Assembly (NCBI RefSeq): GCF_018139145.2
Contig: NC_059478.1
Span: 28,489,001-28,553,000 of the forward strand
DNA: 64,000 bases
Source: Gymnogyps californianus
Taxonomy: Eukaryota; Chordata; Aves; Accipitriformes; Cathartidae
Direction of reading: 5' to 3'
Shown here: in pieces, positions 27,536-40,262 of the stretch
Position numbering within the stretch: the stretch's first letter is position 1
Layout: every line of letters begins with the position of its first letter
Notes under the pieces: generated by a model
What the model saw: the letters and a program-made list of their open reading frames with translations, nothing else
Told to the model about the DNA's origin: nothing
Databases searched by the model: none
Translations under genes and position numbers: made by a program

Positions 27536-30500
27536 ATCACTGCTTTTAGCAATTAATACAAAGTAGTTTACCATTTTCTTATTATGCAGGGTTCATTTAG
27601 CTACTCTCTGATGAACGTCTTTTATATATTTACAGTATTATTTATGTAGGCCTCCTTTACACAAGGGTTGCCTGCTTCAGTGATGAATCAATATATGGAG
27701 AACTTGCAAATGAATACCTAAATAAACACATTTCTGGAGAAGAGAGACATTTCTGTGTAACTCTTACACTATCTTTACTATGTGACAAAGATAATAAAAA
27801 CAAACAACATGTAGCCATAGCACATTAATACATTTTATACAGACAATGGGAAAAACAAATTGATAATACTTTTATACCAAAAGCACAAGTGTTTGATATA
27901 AGGGTGAAGTTAATACTGCCATTACAAGTGGAATACAGTTCTCTGTAATGTATCATTCAGAAGTATCAGTTGCTTTTAAAACCATCCCCCTCTAATATAC
28001 TTTGCATCCTTACACAGACAAAGCTCTTTCAGAGCACAGAGTAAGAACTTCCGTTTAGAAAAACCTGCAGAAAGCTAACTCCTGAACAGGGACAGATAAT
28101 CAAGCATATCTATATTTTTAGAAAGCCCAGATTAACAACAAGACTCATGGTAAAAGGGTGTGTGCAGATCTCAATCACAGCATGCCACTGTTGCAAAAGA
28201 GCTCTCCTTCCAACATCCAACTCAGGAATATGGCAAAGAATTTAGAGTGGGGTTAATTTTATTGTATAGTTAACAACCAGACCCAAATTGCTGCAGTACT
28301 ACCCACCTACCCACAGGCAGAAAAATCAATTTTTTGCTTGTGAATATTACCTGTCTCTCAAGAGAAATTTGTAAATACTAAAGCAGCACCAATTATTTTC
28401 CATCTTGTAAATCTAACAAAAAACAAGCTTCATGCTGTTTTCACTAGTGGTGCAATTTTTTTCACACAGTCAGATCCAGAACCTGCAGAGAAATTAATCA
28501 AGTTCTAGATACCTCAACTCCCCCCGAATCTAATATAGTTACAGCATAGAAAGCCCATCCTAATATTTAAGAGTCAGTCAATCAGTTTCTTAGGCCCAAA
28601 GCAGCCTTGAGCAAAAGTCAGGACCTGTTAGTATTGTTTATACATTTTAATTTGGTTATTGCCATTTTTATTGTGTCGTGACAAGATTTTAAACATGATA
28701 GATTGCTGATCAACACGTGTTTTGATAATAAATTAATAAGTATCATATACATTTATTATTTATTTATATTACTTTCTTTATTAGTAGTAAAAAATAAATT
28801 ACTTTCACAGTTGTCAGATGGCGTTTTAATAGGTGAATAGCTATTTTAATACTTTTCAACAATAGTCACATGAATTATTATAATACTAGCAATTATTTTC
28901 TCTAATACTCTTGTATTTCAAGTCCTTCCCTTTTTGTGAACCATTAAACTGTCAGGAAAAAAAACCTAACTATTTTTCTTTTAGCAGTATTATTCAATTA
29001 GATTAATATTTCCCAAGTTTATAATTAATTTGACAGAAATGTCATTATAGTAAAAAGTCAATACTCCTTCTGTTCCTTGCTGGCAAACTTTCTATACAAT
29101 GTAGAAATTTATAACGGTGCCAGAAATCATCAATTTGCCTAAATATGGATATACACATGTCAAATATTTGTTTCTTTTTACTAATTTCTGTAGCACCTAT
29201 TACCATGGTATCTAGATGAATCTTCTATTATTTATGATTTGAAGCATAATATGAACAATTTAAATAGATATTTGATACAAATGTCCAGCATCTCTGCTAA
29301 TGTTGTCACAGTCCTTTGGATCTAAATATTTCTTGTGCAATTGCACTCTATCTTAGAATAAAAGGAAACTTATGATTTTATATTTTGAAATTTAGGAGGC
29401 CAGATTATCATAATCACTTCAGTACAAAAGTATATATACTGAAAACATAAGATATTTATCATATGAAGTACTTACAAGTGTTGTGATGGTTAGTAGGAAA
29501 TTTCACATAGAGAACTGTATATTAATTCTTGCAAGTTTAAAGCCATCTTCATCCTCTAGTCTGTGCATAATGTGTGAGAGAATTTTATCATTTTAATGCC
29601 AGAAATAATATACCTGTAAAAATGTCTTTAAATAAGGAGCTTGATACTGGGATGTTCTTAGCCATTTCAGATCTTTGCAAATAACACTATAAACCTCAAT
29701 TTCACAATGAAACAACACAATAACTACTATGCATTTTATTGAATTATTCCTGTATGGGACTACTCTAAATTTCACCTCATACTAATAGTTACTGTTATTT
29801 GTTCTTTAGTAATAAGTCTAAACTTAATTTCTACTTAGCAAATACTTTTTCCTGTTGTTTCCAGAGAAGCTGGAGTCAATATGATGTCTTCCCAGCACCT
29901 GTATTTAACAGTAGATCTACAAATAAAAGCAAAAATATGCATAGATACTGGAATAATGAGGAATAATCTCTGTTGTGGTGTTCCCTACCACAATGAAGCA
30001 TCACCCAATACCAACACGATGACTCCCCAAAATAGAATTCTTACAGCATTCTAGAATACATTTTTCATTCAATTAATTTTATGATGAAATCACATTTCCT
30101 AAGACTGATGTTTTGAAATTGGAGAATGAAAAAACAGTTAGGTCATGTACCCCATTCCAACAATTAGAACTGCATTGTATTTACAGTATTTTTTCTACTA
30201 ATGTTTGTTTCTGATTTTTAAATGTTAAGTAGTGTAGCTTCTATTTATTCTCATCCTGTTTTTATTTTCTAACATAAACATCTGCTGATGGCCACGAGAT
30301 TGTTATAGATGGACATATTTCTGACCTCGTATATGACCTTTATGTTTTTATGCACCACTACTCTTGGAAAACTATTCTCAACTCTATTGATCTCATGATC
30401 AAATCTTCATCCTCAAGTGTAATTGGATATTTTTAACTTCCTGATATTGCACAAAGGTCGTATTTTCTTTCACTCCATTAGTTTTTAATAGTTTCCTATA

Positions 30501-31189
30501 CTGACTCAAAATTCTTTCCCTTAGGTTTTTTTACCTTTTAAATATTTACAGGGCATCATCATGTACCTTTCCCAATCTTAGATATGATTTAATCAATTCT
30601 TACCCAGGGGAGCATTTAACCAAACGATGTGCTAACCCTGATGTCAGCGTAACTATTTATACCTTTCAGCATTCTTTTTTTTTGCTGCACCATGGCCTTA
30701 GATCTTTCACTCGATTATAGCAAATAATTATTTGCCATCTCCTTATCACTTTTGTAGTTTTTCTCTTGACTTCTTCAACACACCAGTGTTTTTCTGAATT
30801 GAATGTGAAGTACAAAAAATTTGCGTGCATATTTTAAGCTGCTCCAACACGAAATTCATATTTTATACCACTTTCACAAACTCTCAATGGAAATATAAAT
30901 TTCAATACTTGAAAATTTCATATCTCATATGAGGCACATTTTTTATCTCATATGAAGCATGGTTTTGCTGTTGTTGTTTTACATTTTTACAGAAATTTAA
31001 AAATACAGAGGTAATTAGACGAAGCACACAAGACCAAATAAGCAAGAACCATAAGGAATGAAGAGCTGTAAGGGACCACAAGAGGTAATTGTGGGACCAT
31101 AAGAGATAATAATGAACACTGACAAAGTATACACTGACATAGACCAAAACTACTCTTCACAGATATTTACCCCATACACTCACATCACT
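27536..31189. other. Unique AT-rich DNA with weak candidate elements
   Basis: No gene is supported. 28630-28850 is a very AT-rich stretch with a CpG, homeobox-type cores and a TGTCAGATGG site (see findings). 30290-30800 is pyrimidine-rich on + and reads like a decayed repeat, but I cannot match it to a consensus. Confidence 0.45.
30921..31113 (+). repeat. Cluster of two short imperfect tandem duplications
   Basis: 'tatctcatatga' recurs with a 23-base period at 30921 and 30944. A 21-base unit beginning 'gggacca' recurs at 31072-31092 and 31093-31113 with a few mismatches. Confidence 0.8.
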
Positions 31190-31810
31190 GATGTCATCTT
31201 GACCACACATCCCTCGACAGATTATGAGAACGTCTTTAAAGTCTCTAATGAAAGAGGTTTCACGACCTAGACAGTCTGTTCCATGCACTAATTATCCCTG
31301 TAGTTAGAAAAACTCTTTACAATCTAATTTAAATCTTTTGCTGTGAGTAAAATCCTATGACATGAAGATATGAAGAACCATTGATTACTCTATCTTTAGA
31401 CTGCTCTCCTCCAAAACTTCATCAAGTTACCTGTATCTTTCTTGAAGTAAACCCTGAAGCGAGAGATGTTATCCATTTTAATATTACCAGCCTGAGGTAA
31501 ATTGTAATAATTCTCTCATGTTTTAAACACAACATTCCTAGTTACACATTTCAGAAAAATATCTCCTGATTTTGCCATTCAATTACAATAATTCAAATTC
31601 ATCTTCTATTTCTCTGTCACCCTCCTCCTTTCAGATGGTGCAACTCCCTAACCAGTGACTTTACACTTTGTACTCAAGACTTATTTCTCCTTCCTAAAAG
31701 TAACGCTTTGGTCTTCTTGTTACTGAATCATTCCTGCAGTTTTGTCAAGATCACTCAGAATTCTGAGACCTTCTTCCAACAGGCTTGCAAGCCCTTCCAC
31801 TTTAACTGAT
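31190..31810 (-). mobile_element. Ancient CR1 (L3-like) LINE, 3' region
   Basis: On +, the blocks follow the reverse complement of the old amniote CR1 3' region in order. 'cctagacagtctgttccatg' near 31266 is followed by 'gtagttagaaaaactcttta', 'taatttaaatcttttgctgt', 'gactgctctcctcc' and 'cctgtatctttcttgaagta'. After a gap come 'ttctccttcctaaaagtaac' near 31684, 'gttttgtcaagatcactcag' near 31739 and 'aggcttgcaagcccttcc' near 31781. This covers the 3' UTR and approaches the end of the reverse-transcriptase frame. It is old and the open frame is destroyed. Confidence 0.75.
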
Positions 31811-33257
31811 TACAAAAAATTAACTGATTACAATTTCATGAAGACCAAAGTGAGGAAAGCACTAAATATTTTACTTGGTCTTTCACTTGTTTTTCTTTAA
31901 TTCATTTTTTGAACCTTTAATGTAATACTCAAAGTGACCCTTTGGACTGTAGTAGTAAAAAATTAGACATAAATTTGTTATGGAAGAAAATGATGAGTGT
32001 ATTAATGGCCTGCAAAAATACTGGTTGTATAAATGCTTACGCAAATATATTTTTATCAAGAATAATCCAATTGGAGAGGCTCCGCTATTACCAGTATTCA
32101 AATTCCACAGAGCCAGAGAATGGACAACATGAACCCTTTGTCTGGACCCTTCCAATCTTTCCCCAGTTCCCTCCATTTTCACATTCTCCAAGCATGTACC
32201 TTGGGCAGCCTGCTCAGTGTCTTTTCTGAGCATACACCCTTGACAATATGGAGATGACTCCCGTGGGTTAATTCAAAACTGCCCGGGAGGCAGCTGAGTT
32301 GCTGGCAGCAGAGCACTAAAAATCACATCTTTCTGAGCTACAATGTGCTAATTTTTATTAATTATTACAAGTATTAAATAATATTACTATTATAGCCTGG
32401 TACCCACTGCATTTCTTACATACAAATTACAGAGTGACCCTTGGCACGAAGAAACGGCTTAATAAATCAGTTACACATTAACTATGAAGCAAATTTATTT
32501 ATTGCTACCTGCACTTTTTTAAGACTCAAAGCATAGATAAAAGATTCTCACATATATCTTCACAATAAAAAATAACAGAGGCTATAGTCTCAAAGATGCA
32601 ATGACAGTGGAAGGGCATCTTGCTGAAGAAAACTAATATATAAAGCAGTTAAACTATGACAAAAAGGTGAAATATTATTAAATATAATTCATTTATTCAC
32701 TTATGAATACTGTATGTGCATCTACAAAGGTATGCTTCTTAATGCAATTTAATGGCTTTGAATGTAATTTTCACACTATTTACAGATCTGACCCTTCTCT
32801 GCAACATCAGTTTCTCAATAATCAGCACTTTTATATTTGCTAACTCCCAATAACATTTGTAAAATAAAGGACATCATAGAGTAAACTTTGCATCTGTTAA
32901 CTTCAATCTAACCCACACCTTGTTCTGTATAGTGCCACCCTGAGAACCATCTTTGCTAAGCGTTCTAAACAAAGGAAGTCTCAGTTATCTATCTTTCCTT
33001 CTATAAATATTATCAACCTAGCAACAATGTGATTAACTATGATTGTTACTAATAAAAGTAGTAGGTAGTTCCCTGCATATTTTCATTTTAGTTTCTAGAC
33101 AGAAGAAGAGTCTTTTTAATATTGGCAGAGAATGGATTTTCTTCATACTAGAAAGTATTACAGCACTGAATAAAGTCTTTCTGATCAAACCGTACGATAA
33201 TAGCTTTTGTCTTGTGTCACTTTATGTTAGCCAGCATCAGAAGAGAAAATAAGCAGA
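31811..33257. other. Unique AT-rich DNA, no feature
   Basis: No gene or clear repeat. The two overlapping frames at 31883-32233 (-) and 31942-32229 (+) shadow each other and resemble nothing known. An AT-rich homeobox-core stretch with scattered CpGs lies at 32330-32510. Confidence 0.5.
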
Positions 33258-33740
33258 GGCTTGCTATTGTGCCTCTATTTTAAAAGGGCCTTCCATCTGG
33301 TAGGAAGCAGAAGCCATCAGCACTGTAATTAAAATGCAATTACTGTCCCCCGCCGCAATCCCAGGACGACCATTCCATCTGTGTGATATACAGTGGAAAA
33401 AACACAATTTTTTGCACTTTTCTAGCTCCATTAAGTTTATTCTCTTTCTATTAATTAATCTAACAGCACTAAGGGGTCGTTCCTGTTTTGCAAGCCATTG
33501 TGTCACAAACTGCGCACTCACAAAGACTGAAACCACATGAATTTTTAAAACTCTCCACTATCCCTGTGACATAAAACCTTAATTACTTCTGACTAAATCT
33601 GTAATTAAAATATATCACCGCAGCAGATTTACCTGCGTGTGGGTGTTGGAGTGTATGCTTCTGTGACTGTCACAAATGAATCACTCTGAGACGGTGTTAT
33701 AAAAAGGGAGATTAGGATGTACGACAGAAAGGATGCAGAA
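33258..33740. promoter_or_regulatory. Candidate conserved noncoding element (enhancer-like)
   Basis: This is a non-repetitive block of about 480 bases with features of vertebrate developmental enhancers. Five homeodomain-type cores are visible: TAATTA at 33326, CAATTA at 33337, TTAATTAA at 33451, TTAATTA at 33579 and TAATTA at 33602. CpGs are retained near 33351, 33366, 33478, 33512, 33619, 33634 and 33692, unlike the CpG-depleted flanks. It also has TGTCAC/GTGAC-type motifs near 33500, 33566 and 33668. Overlapping open frames on both strands at 33264-33540 mutually shadow each other and do not resemble a protein, which fits constrained noncoding DNA. That it is conserved or active is inference; no alignment could be made. 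Confidence 0.35.
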
Positions 33741-34522
33741 AAGGGACTTGAAAATGAAAAACTGGCAGCAATCTAGGAAAAAGTTGTACACTGGTAAAAT
33801 AAGAAGAGTCATTCTCTTATTTTGTTGATTTTTTTAAATAAAAATATTCATAGTATGTATAGAGACATACCAGATGCTCCCACATACAGTTTACTCTTAT
33901 GTAGTCCTACATTTTAATGTGCTACCATGACCTTATAACAATAAAATGACAATAAGTAAAATATTGCATAGTGTAAAATAAGATCCCATAATATTTTTCA
34001 TAGCAATCCATCTTGTATTCACAGAGATAATCTCATAATCTACCCTTCCTTTCATTCACAACTGTGCAGTCCAAGGCCTTCCATCTGCAAACCTATAAAA
34101 TCTTAAAATCTTTGTGAGAAGTACAGGCATTGTGTATATCAAGACAAAAATATTAGCTAAATATTAGGGTGAAATTGTAGCCCTGTCACAGCTTGTTGGA
34201 GTTTTGCCTTTGACTTCAGTGGAGTCAAAGAGTATTTTGTCTTTTCCTTTAATGCATGTTGCTGGGGGAAAACAAAGAAACAAGACCCTCTGCAAATGAC
34301 CAGCTGCAAGAGGTGAGCAGTGAAACTCAGCATGAGAACCTTTGCTGTAAAATGTCATGCAAAAATGATATTAAAAGTCCTGGCAAATAATAAATTCTCT
34401 TTTTTTTGTGTGTGTGTGTGTGTTTTGAGTATCTTGGAATCCACTAAGGTTCAGCATGTGCATAAGTGTTTTTACAAACTCAGCATGTGGGCTCAATACA
34501 TCTCCGACAGAAGAGAATTTTG
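33741..34522. other. Unique AT-rich DNA with a GT microsatellite
   Basis: No gene is supported. The only structured feature is the T7(GT)8 tract near 34401-34423. Confidence 0.55.
34408..34423 (+). repeat. (GT)8 microsatellite
   Basis: Eight uninterrupted GT units follow a T7 run. It is a simple repeat and is likely polymorphic. Confidence 0.95.
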
Positions 34523-35035
34523 GCATTTCATAGATTTCATAAAGGGTAAGACCAGAAGTATTCGTAAAATGTTTAGGCTAGCTTCCTGCAGCTCATAAGT
34601 CATTAAACATGCCACTCGCTTATTTGGTACAATGACATGGTTTTAGCCAGTGCATATAGAGTCCCATTTCAAAGATACCACAAGACACGGAGTCTCAATT
34701 TAAGAGTTTGCTCCAGTAGGTAATGATACCAACGAGTAAGAATTTGTGCTTCACTCCAACTTGTTTTATCTGATTTAAGATTTAAGCATTAGTTTCTACC
34801 AAGCTTCTGTGCTTGAATAAAAAAAGCTTTTTAATACCCAGTATTTTCTTCCTGTGAATTTACTTGCACGCTGTAATCATGTTACCTATCAATCTTCTTT
34901 TGATAAGATAAACAGATTGAGCTATTTAAATCTCCCACTATAAAGCATTTTCTCCAGCTCTTAAAATGTTTGTGTCTTCTTCCTGTACCTCCTGCAATTT
35001 TAAAAATGTGGAGAACAACAGTGTGTAAAATATTC
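34523..35035 (-). mobile_element. Ancient CR1 (L3-like) LINE, 3' region
   Basis: On +, it begins with the 3'-terminal signature 'catttcatagatttcataaa', then 'taagaccagaag'. After a decayed stretch it continues with 'ctgtaatcatgttacctatc' near 34871, 'ttgataagataaacagattg' near 34899, 'tcccactataaagcatt' near 34933 and 'ctgcaattttaaaaatg' near 34993. These blocks follow the reverse complement of the amniote-wide CR1 in order, so the insertion is on the minus strand. The middle (34620-34860) is barely recognisable. Confidence 0.75.
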
Positions 35036-38000
35036 TCCATCCTCCAGGTAAGACAAAAATGATGAGATCTGCTACTTTATGTGGTTACTAAAATAGCTTG
35101 AGCTAGGAACTGGTACTTCACAAGGAGAAAACAAATCTGATCAGCAGTCTCCCATGAGGAAGTGGCTCCAGCGGCTGGTGAGTTCCCACAGATACTACGG
35201 AGAGCTTTAGCTTGCATGCAGTAAGTTACCAATGATAACCTAATTGGCAATATCTTGGTTTTCTGCAAGGAAAGGCTCCCAGGCGAGTCAGCTACACAGA
35301 ACCTACAAGAATTTAGTGGGTTCAGGAGTTACTGTCTCACTGGAACCAGATGGTTTGGCTATAGCTTGTCTCTGTGTAGGAAAGCAGTTCTCACACACTT
35401 CCTATAAATGTTGTCATTCAAACTGGTATTTTTTAAATCCAAAAAAGTGATGATTTGGTGTTGCTTAAATAAAAAAAGAAGTGATATCACATGTTGCCTA
35501 GCCTCAAATGCTGAGTATTCCATAAATGAAGGTATATTACTGTATTGAAAGACAACAGAGAGAAATCTTAAGATTAACTACATGTGATTGAATGAATAAA
35601 GCATCAAATTCAACATTGGTCATGTATGAGGTATGTTGGCACTTACATATATAAAATAGCTAAACTTACATTAAAAAATTACAAAATTTTACAGGAATCA
35701 CTGATAAATATAATTGCTTATAATTTGAGCAAAGATAAAGAGGTTAGATATGTTGGCTTTCTGGCTACAATACAGTTATGATAAAACTTATTAAAATAAT
35801 TGTTATTTTAAATTATTCTGTACACTCATTTGAAAGAGTTACAAATATCTGAGTAGGATTCTTCTCTCTGCTCTAATGCTGGTCTTCTCATTATCTAGAT
35901 CACTTCCTCTCCTGTGTAAGCATAACAGACACAAGAGTACATATCTAGTTCTAATGCATATTATGACAGTACTTAGTGGCCCACTCCTAGATCCTTTTCA
36001 CATTCAGATCCTACTGGTATAATATATTTAGAAATAAACTGCACACAAAAATGTCCAGTCTAAGAAAATATAAACATGACACGGTAGGCCTGCACAACTG
36101 ATTTGATTGTGGCAGGAGTTGAATAAGACTAGATTCACTATGCCAGTTATTTTGTCAATACAGTTATAGGTACATGGAACATAGTAATTGCATATCCCCA
36201 AATGCTGTCCAATGCTATTAATTTCACCTCCTAAGGACACCCTATAGGACACTGGTTATTATTTTGCCATAGAAAAGAGTCTGCACTAAATAGGAACATC
36301 TTGATGGAATTAAACTGACTAACAAGAATCTGGAGGATAACCAGGGACTTGTCTCCGCATGCCCTCTCAAAAGCACCTCCTGTCTAAACATATTCTAAAC
36401 TGGAATGTCAACTCATACTAACAATGAATGTTAAGAGTTATATAGAAGGACAAAATAAAATTGGTTCTTCTTTTTAGAGCAAACTATGAGAATACATGTT
36501 TAAAACATGGTATCTGCTTTAACCACTCCTTGGTACACAGAAGGTGCCTGCTGCCTGTGCAAAGGTAACAAAAGACCTCTTGATTGCCATTGTGAGCAAC
36601 AGCTACACACTAGGATCTGTTTTGCTAACGTAGCGCATAAAGCAATACTAAATTAGCTTTCATATCATACAGTTTATGACTGTTTGACCCTCTGGGCTGT
36701 TTTTATTTATAGAATGTAGTTTCTAGTTTACTTTAGTGTTTTCATATTAAATAAATATTCATGAAAGTGCACTCTTCCTGAAATTGGGTCATTTAGGCAG
36801 ACTATCCCATTAAAAATAGATTTACTTTTTTTACAGGTGTCATCCATTAAGGTAGGGAATAGACAAAATCAGCCAATTGTATCTGTCAAGAAGATGTTAG
36901 TCCTTCCGGAAAGTCAGTCTTCTGTCCTTTACATATAGCACTTAATAGCAAAATGACTAACTTCCTTTCTGTAGCATTCATACTTTGGGGAATTTTTATT
37001 GTTGCAAGATTTGTATCTGAGAGTTTGAGGAGATATTTTAGTCCTTCCAAGTTGTTCAGACTCTGACACCAGGCATATAAATAAAAGTATGCTCTTATTG
37101 GCTAAGATGTAGCCAGACTCTTGCAAGATTGGCTCAGGGAAGAGGAGTTTAACTCCTCACTAGGATTAAACACAAACAAGTGACAGAAGACAAAGCAGAA
37201 CACTGATATGGTCTCTCCTAGGGCATACGATATGGGAATCTCCACAGAGCAGTGGATCCAGTAGGGTTCTGTTTAGTGTGGCTCTTGGTCATATAAACTC
37301 ATATAAGGTGCGTACACACAACAGTGTGGGTTCTTAAATTCAGCCTTCATCCATATACTCGAACTACAGCAGTTCAGTTGGAAAGAATGTGGAATAAGAG
37401 TTTTAGGGCCACGTATAGAGAGGGAATAACATCTGTGACAGATGCCATAGGAAGAACTGGCAAGACTTGGATACAGTCTGAACAAAGGGCCAGGGTGAGA
37501 CGTGTGATCAAAAGCACAGAGTTGGAGGAATGGAGAGAGGCAGGCACTTCTATAGAGCCGTCCATCACCCCACTCCCTCTCAGAAGCTGTTTTAAAATGG
37601 GATGAATAGCCTTTCAGAGGGACTTGGGGGGTGGGGGGGGTGATGTATAGAGAGTGCTTAGACAGTTAGTCTAGACTGGAAATCTAAACTTCAGACTGTG
37701 ACATTTAAGTGAGATGAGTTTTAGGATTAACAAGAACACTTAATCAAAAGATCCAAGCAACTTTGACTGGTGCTTTTCCCCAGTCAGAATTGATATTTCC
37801 AGTCCAGCCACCACCAACCACCAGTATGGATATTTCATCCATACCTAAGAACACAGCTAGTTATGAAATAAAACTGTGTGAAAATGAAATCTTTGTAGAA
37901 AGGAAGCATGAGAACATTTTCATCATTTCAATGCCAGTGAGCCTGTAATGAACCACAATTTCCCCACGTGGCATCAAACTCAGGGCCAAATTTTCAGAAT

Positions 38001-39651
38001 GTGAGTTTGTGCTAATATAAGAGTGGTAATTCTTATATATTGCAGCCATTACCAATAGATCAGATATATCAGCCAAAAAGTTCTACAGTTTTCTCTTGTT
38101 TTAGTGCTGTCAAACGGTGTTGTATTAAATGACTAACCAAAAAACATAGAGGTTTTCCAAAATTTAATATTCAGGAGGGTGTTAAAAAGAAGAAATTATC
38201 CATTTTCCATGGATATTTTCCTAGCAACTTGAGGAGTCTTGAAAAATATTCTTCATGTGTTCAGTAGGACATTAATACAGAAATCAATAGCTCCCATTCA
38301 AAAGACAAAAACAACTACAGAGAAAAGCAATATTCAAATGCAGCAATTGTTGCAAACATAGGTTGTTTAAAAATAAGACAAACATTATCATAGAACATCA
38401 AAAAGTGAAGCAATTCACAAATAACTACCCTTAAGTCAGCCTTGCAAAGTTCTAGTTGCCCACTTGCCTGGGGTGAGAAATTCTTTTGATGGGCAAGTAA
38501 ATTATCATTAGTCTTGTCCATTATCATCAATCATTATGGTAAAATGCCGATGAGTGAATTTATGTCTAGGCTGGTACATTTTCATGTCAACTTTACAACA
38601 CAGGTTCAAATTAAATTACAAGTCAGGGCACAAAAGAAGTCAAAATCAACTGTATAAATTTCTTCATCTGCATTCTGATGTGTATAACTCTTACAGTTTT
38701 TAATGTAATAGGAAGCAAGTCCTCTAAGTGTTTTTAGATATAATAAAACGATTGTGTGTCACAAGGTCTATAAGTGAACATTTAACCAAAAAGATCCATG
38801 CAAGATGACTGGACTTTGTTTCCATTCATGGAAAACTACTCTCAAATACTACAGTCTCTGCTGAATAAAACTGCAAAGCATAACTCAGGTAAAAGAGCTG
38901 AACAGACTTCTGAAAGAAGAGTTCCAGCTCTGCGCAAATGAGGCTGATTTATTCCTTGGCTCATTGGCAACAAATAAAGACTGAAGAGCCTCCTACAGCA
39001 GGGCTGCTCTTGCAAAGAATTCCTAGATTTAAGAAAGCATATGCTGTTTCTGAATGCAAGTGTCAACAATAAAAATTCACCATTACTGGGTATGCAGTAT
39101 CTTACTGGAGCTGCTCTTAGATAAAAAAAAAAAAGAAAAAAAAAATGAACTATTTTTCTTCTGAATAACTTCAGTATTTTCTCAAGAATGAAAATGAAAT
39201 TTTTCTAATAGCACACATATGTAGATACACTGGTGGGATAGGTAGTGCTGTTAATTACTGAGTTCTAATTCTCTTTCTTCAACCAGCTTTGGAGTTGCCT
39301 ACAACTGTAACAAAACTCAAACATTGTGTTTAAATGGGGTGACTTTTTTTGCCAGTTGCCTGACTAGAATTAACGTGTCTTGAAAATTGTAGTCAAAATA
39401 TCTTAAACATTCCTGTGGAAGAGGCTAGAAAGGAATACTGAAGTCCTATAAAACATTCACTGATGTCTCCTTTGATATTCCCTACTACTGTGAGGTAGTA
39501 AGGTCAGAGGTGGAGGAGGAGACACAAAGAATCCTTCATTCAGAGATGCATCTTTTGCCATGCCCATTAAAAGCTACCCCAAACTGGGCAAGTCATAGAT
39601 GTAAAAATAACCGTTTAAATAGGATCAACAAGAGAAAAGCTAAAATCATAC
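35036..39651. other. 4.6 kb of unique AT-rich DNA, no gene
   Basis: No gene or dispersed repeat recognised. Small items are a G6-T-G8 run at 37626-37640 and an A-rich run at 39123-39145. 36600-36830 is very AT-rich with retained CpGs near its left end and has no repeat signature. Confidence 0.5.
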
Positions 39652-39656
39652 TCTAG
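39652..39656. repeat. Target-site duplication, left copy (TCTAG)
   Basis: Five bases immediately left of the LTR, identical to 40263-40267. Confidence 0.92.
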
Positions 39657-40262
39657 TGTCCTGGTTTCGGCTGGGACGGAGTTAACTTTCTTTTTAGTAG
39701 CTGGTACAGTGCTGTGTTTTGGATTTAGTGTGAGAATGATGTTGATAACACTCTGAGGTTTTAGTTGTTGCTAAGCAGTACTTATCTTAAGCCAAGGACT
39801 TTTCAGTTTCCCATGCTCTGCCAGCAAGCAGGTGTGCAAGGAGCTGGGAGGGAGCAGAGCCGGGGCAGCTGACCTGAACTAGCCAAAGGGGTATTCCATA
39901 CCATGGAACGTCATGCCCAGTATATAAACTGGGGGGGAGTTGGCCGGGAGGCACGGATCGCGGCTCGGGAACTAACTGGGCATTGGTCAGCGGGTGGTGA
40001 GTAATTGCATTGTGCATCACTGGTTTTTTGTCTCCCCCCCCCCCTTCCTGTTTTTTGTTATATTCCTTTTCATTACTATTATTATTATATTTCATTATTA
40101 CTATTGTTAGTATTATATTTTACTTTAGTTGTTAAACTGTTCTTATCTCAACCCACGAGTTTTACTTTTTTTCCTTTGCTTTCCTCCTCCTCACCCCACT
40201 GGGAGGGGGAGGGGGAAACGGCTGCGTGGTGCTGAGTTGCTGACTGGGGTTAAACCACGACA
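39657..40262 (+). mobile_element. Solo LTR, avian ERVL-like endogenous retrovirus
   Basis: This 606-base element begins TGTCCTGGTTTCGGCTGGGA and ends GGTTAAACCACGACA, with near-inverted TG...CA termini and perfect 5-bp duplications on both sides. U3 carries 'gcagctgacctgaactagcc', 'aaaggggtattccatacca' and a TATA box 'tatataaact' at 39921-39930. CpGs are retained just downstream (gcacggatcgcggctcggg). The central part holds a C10 run and a TTA/ATT-rich simple tract (40072-40123). U5 has 'gttaaactgttcttatctca', 'acccacgagttttac' and a GA-rich 'gggagggggagggggaaac'. No internal retroviral sequence adjoins it. It has the same family hallmarks as 17349-17945 but a different centre, so it is a different subfamily or a partly replaced copy. 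Small open frames inside it are spurious. Confidence 0.95.
39921..39930 (+). promoter_or_regulatory. TATA box of the LTR promoter
   Basis: 'tatataaact' lies in the expected U3 position, about 265 bases into the LTR, and is followed within about 30 bases by a GC-rich CpG-bearing stretch suited to a start site. The motif is intact; activity is unknown. Confidence 0.6.

Noticed and set aside
40005..40235. Small + frame with a tyrosine-rich run
   Set aside because: It is produced by the ATT-rich simple sequence inside the solo LTR.
17349..40262. The two LTRs as ends of one provirus
   Set aside because: They face opposite directions, each has its own matching target duplication, and the DNA between them has no gag, pol or env similarity.
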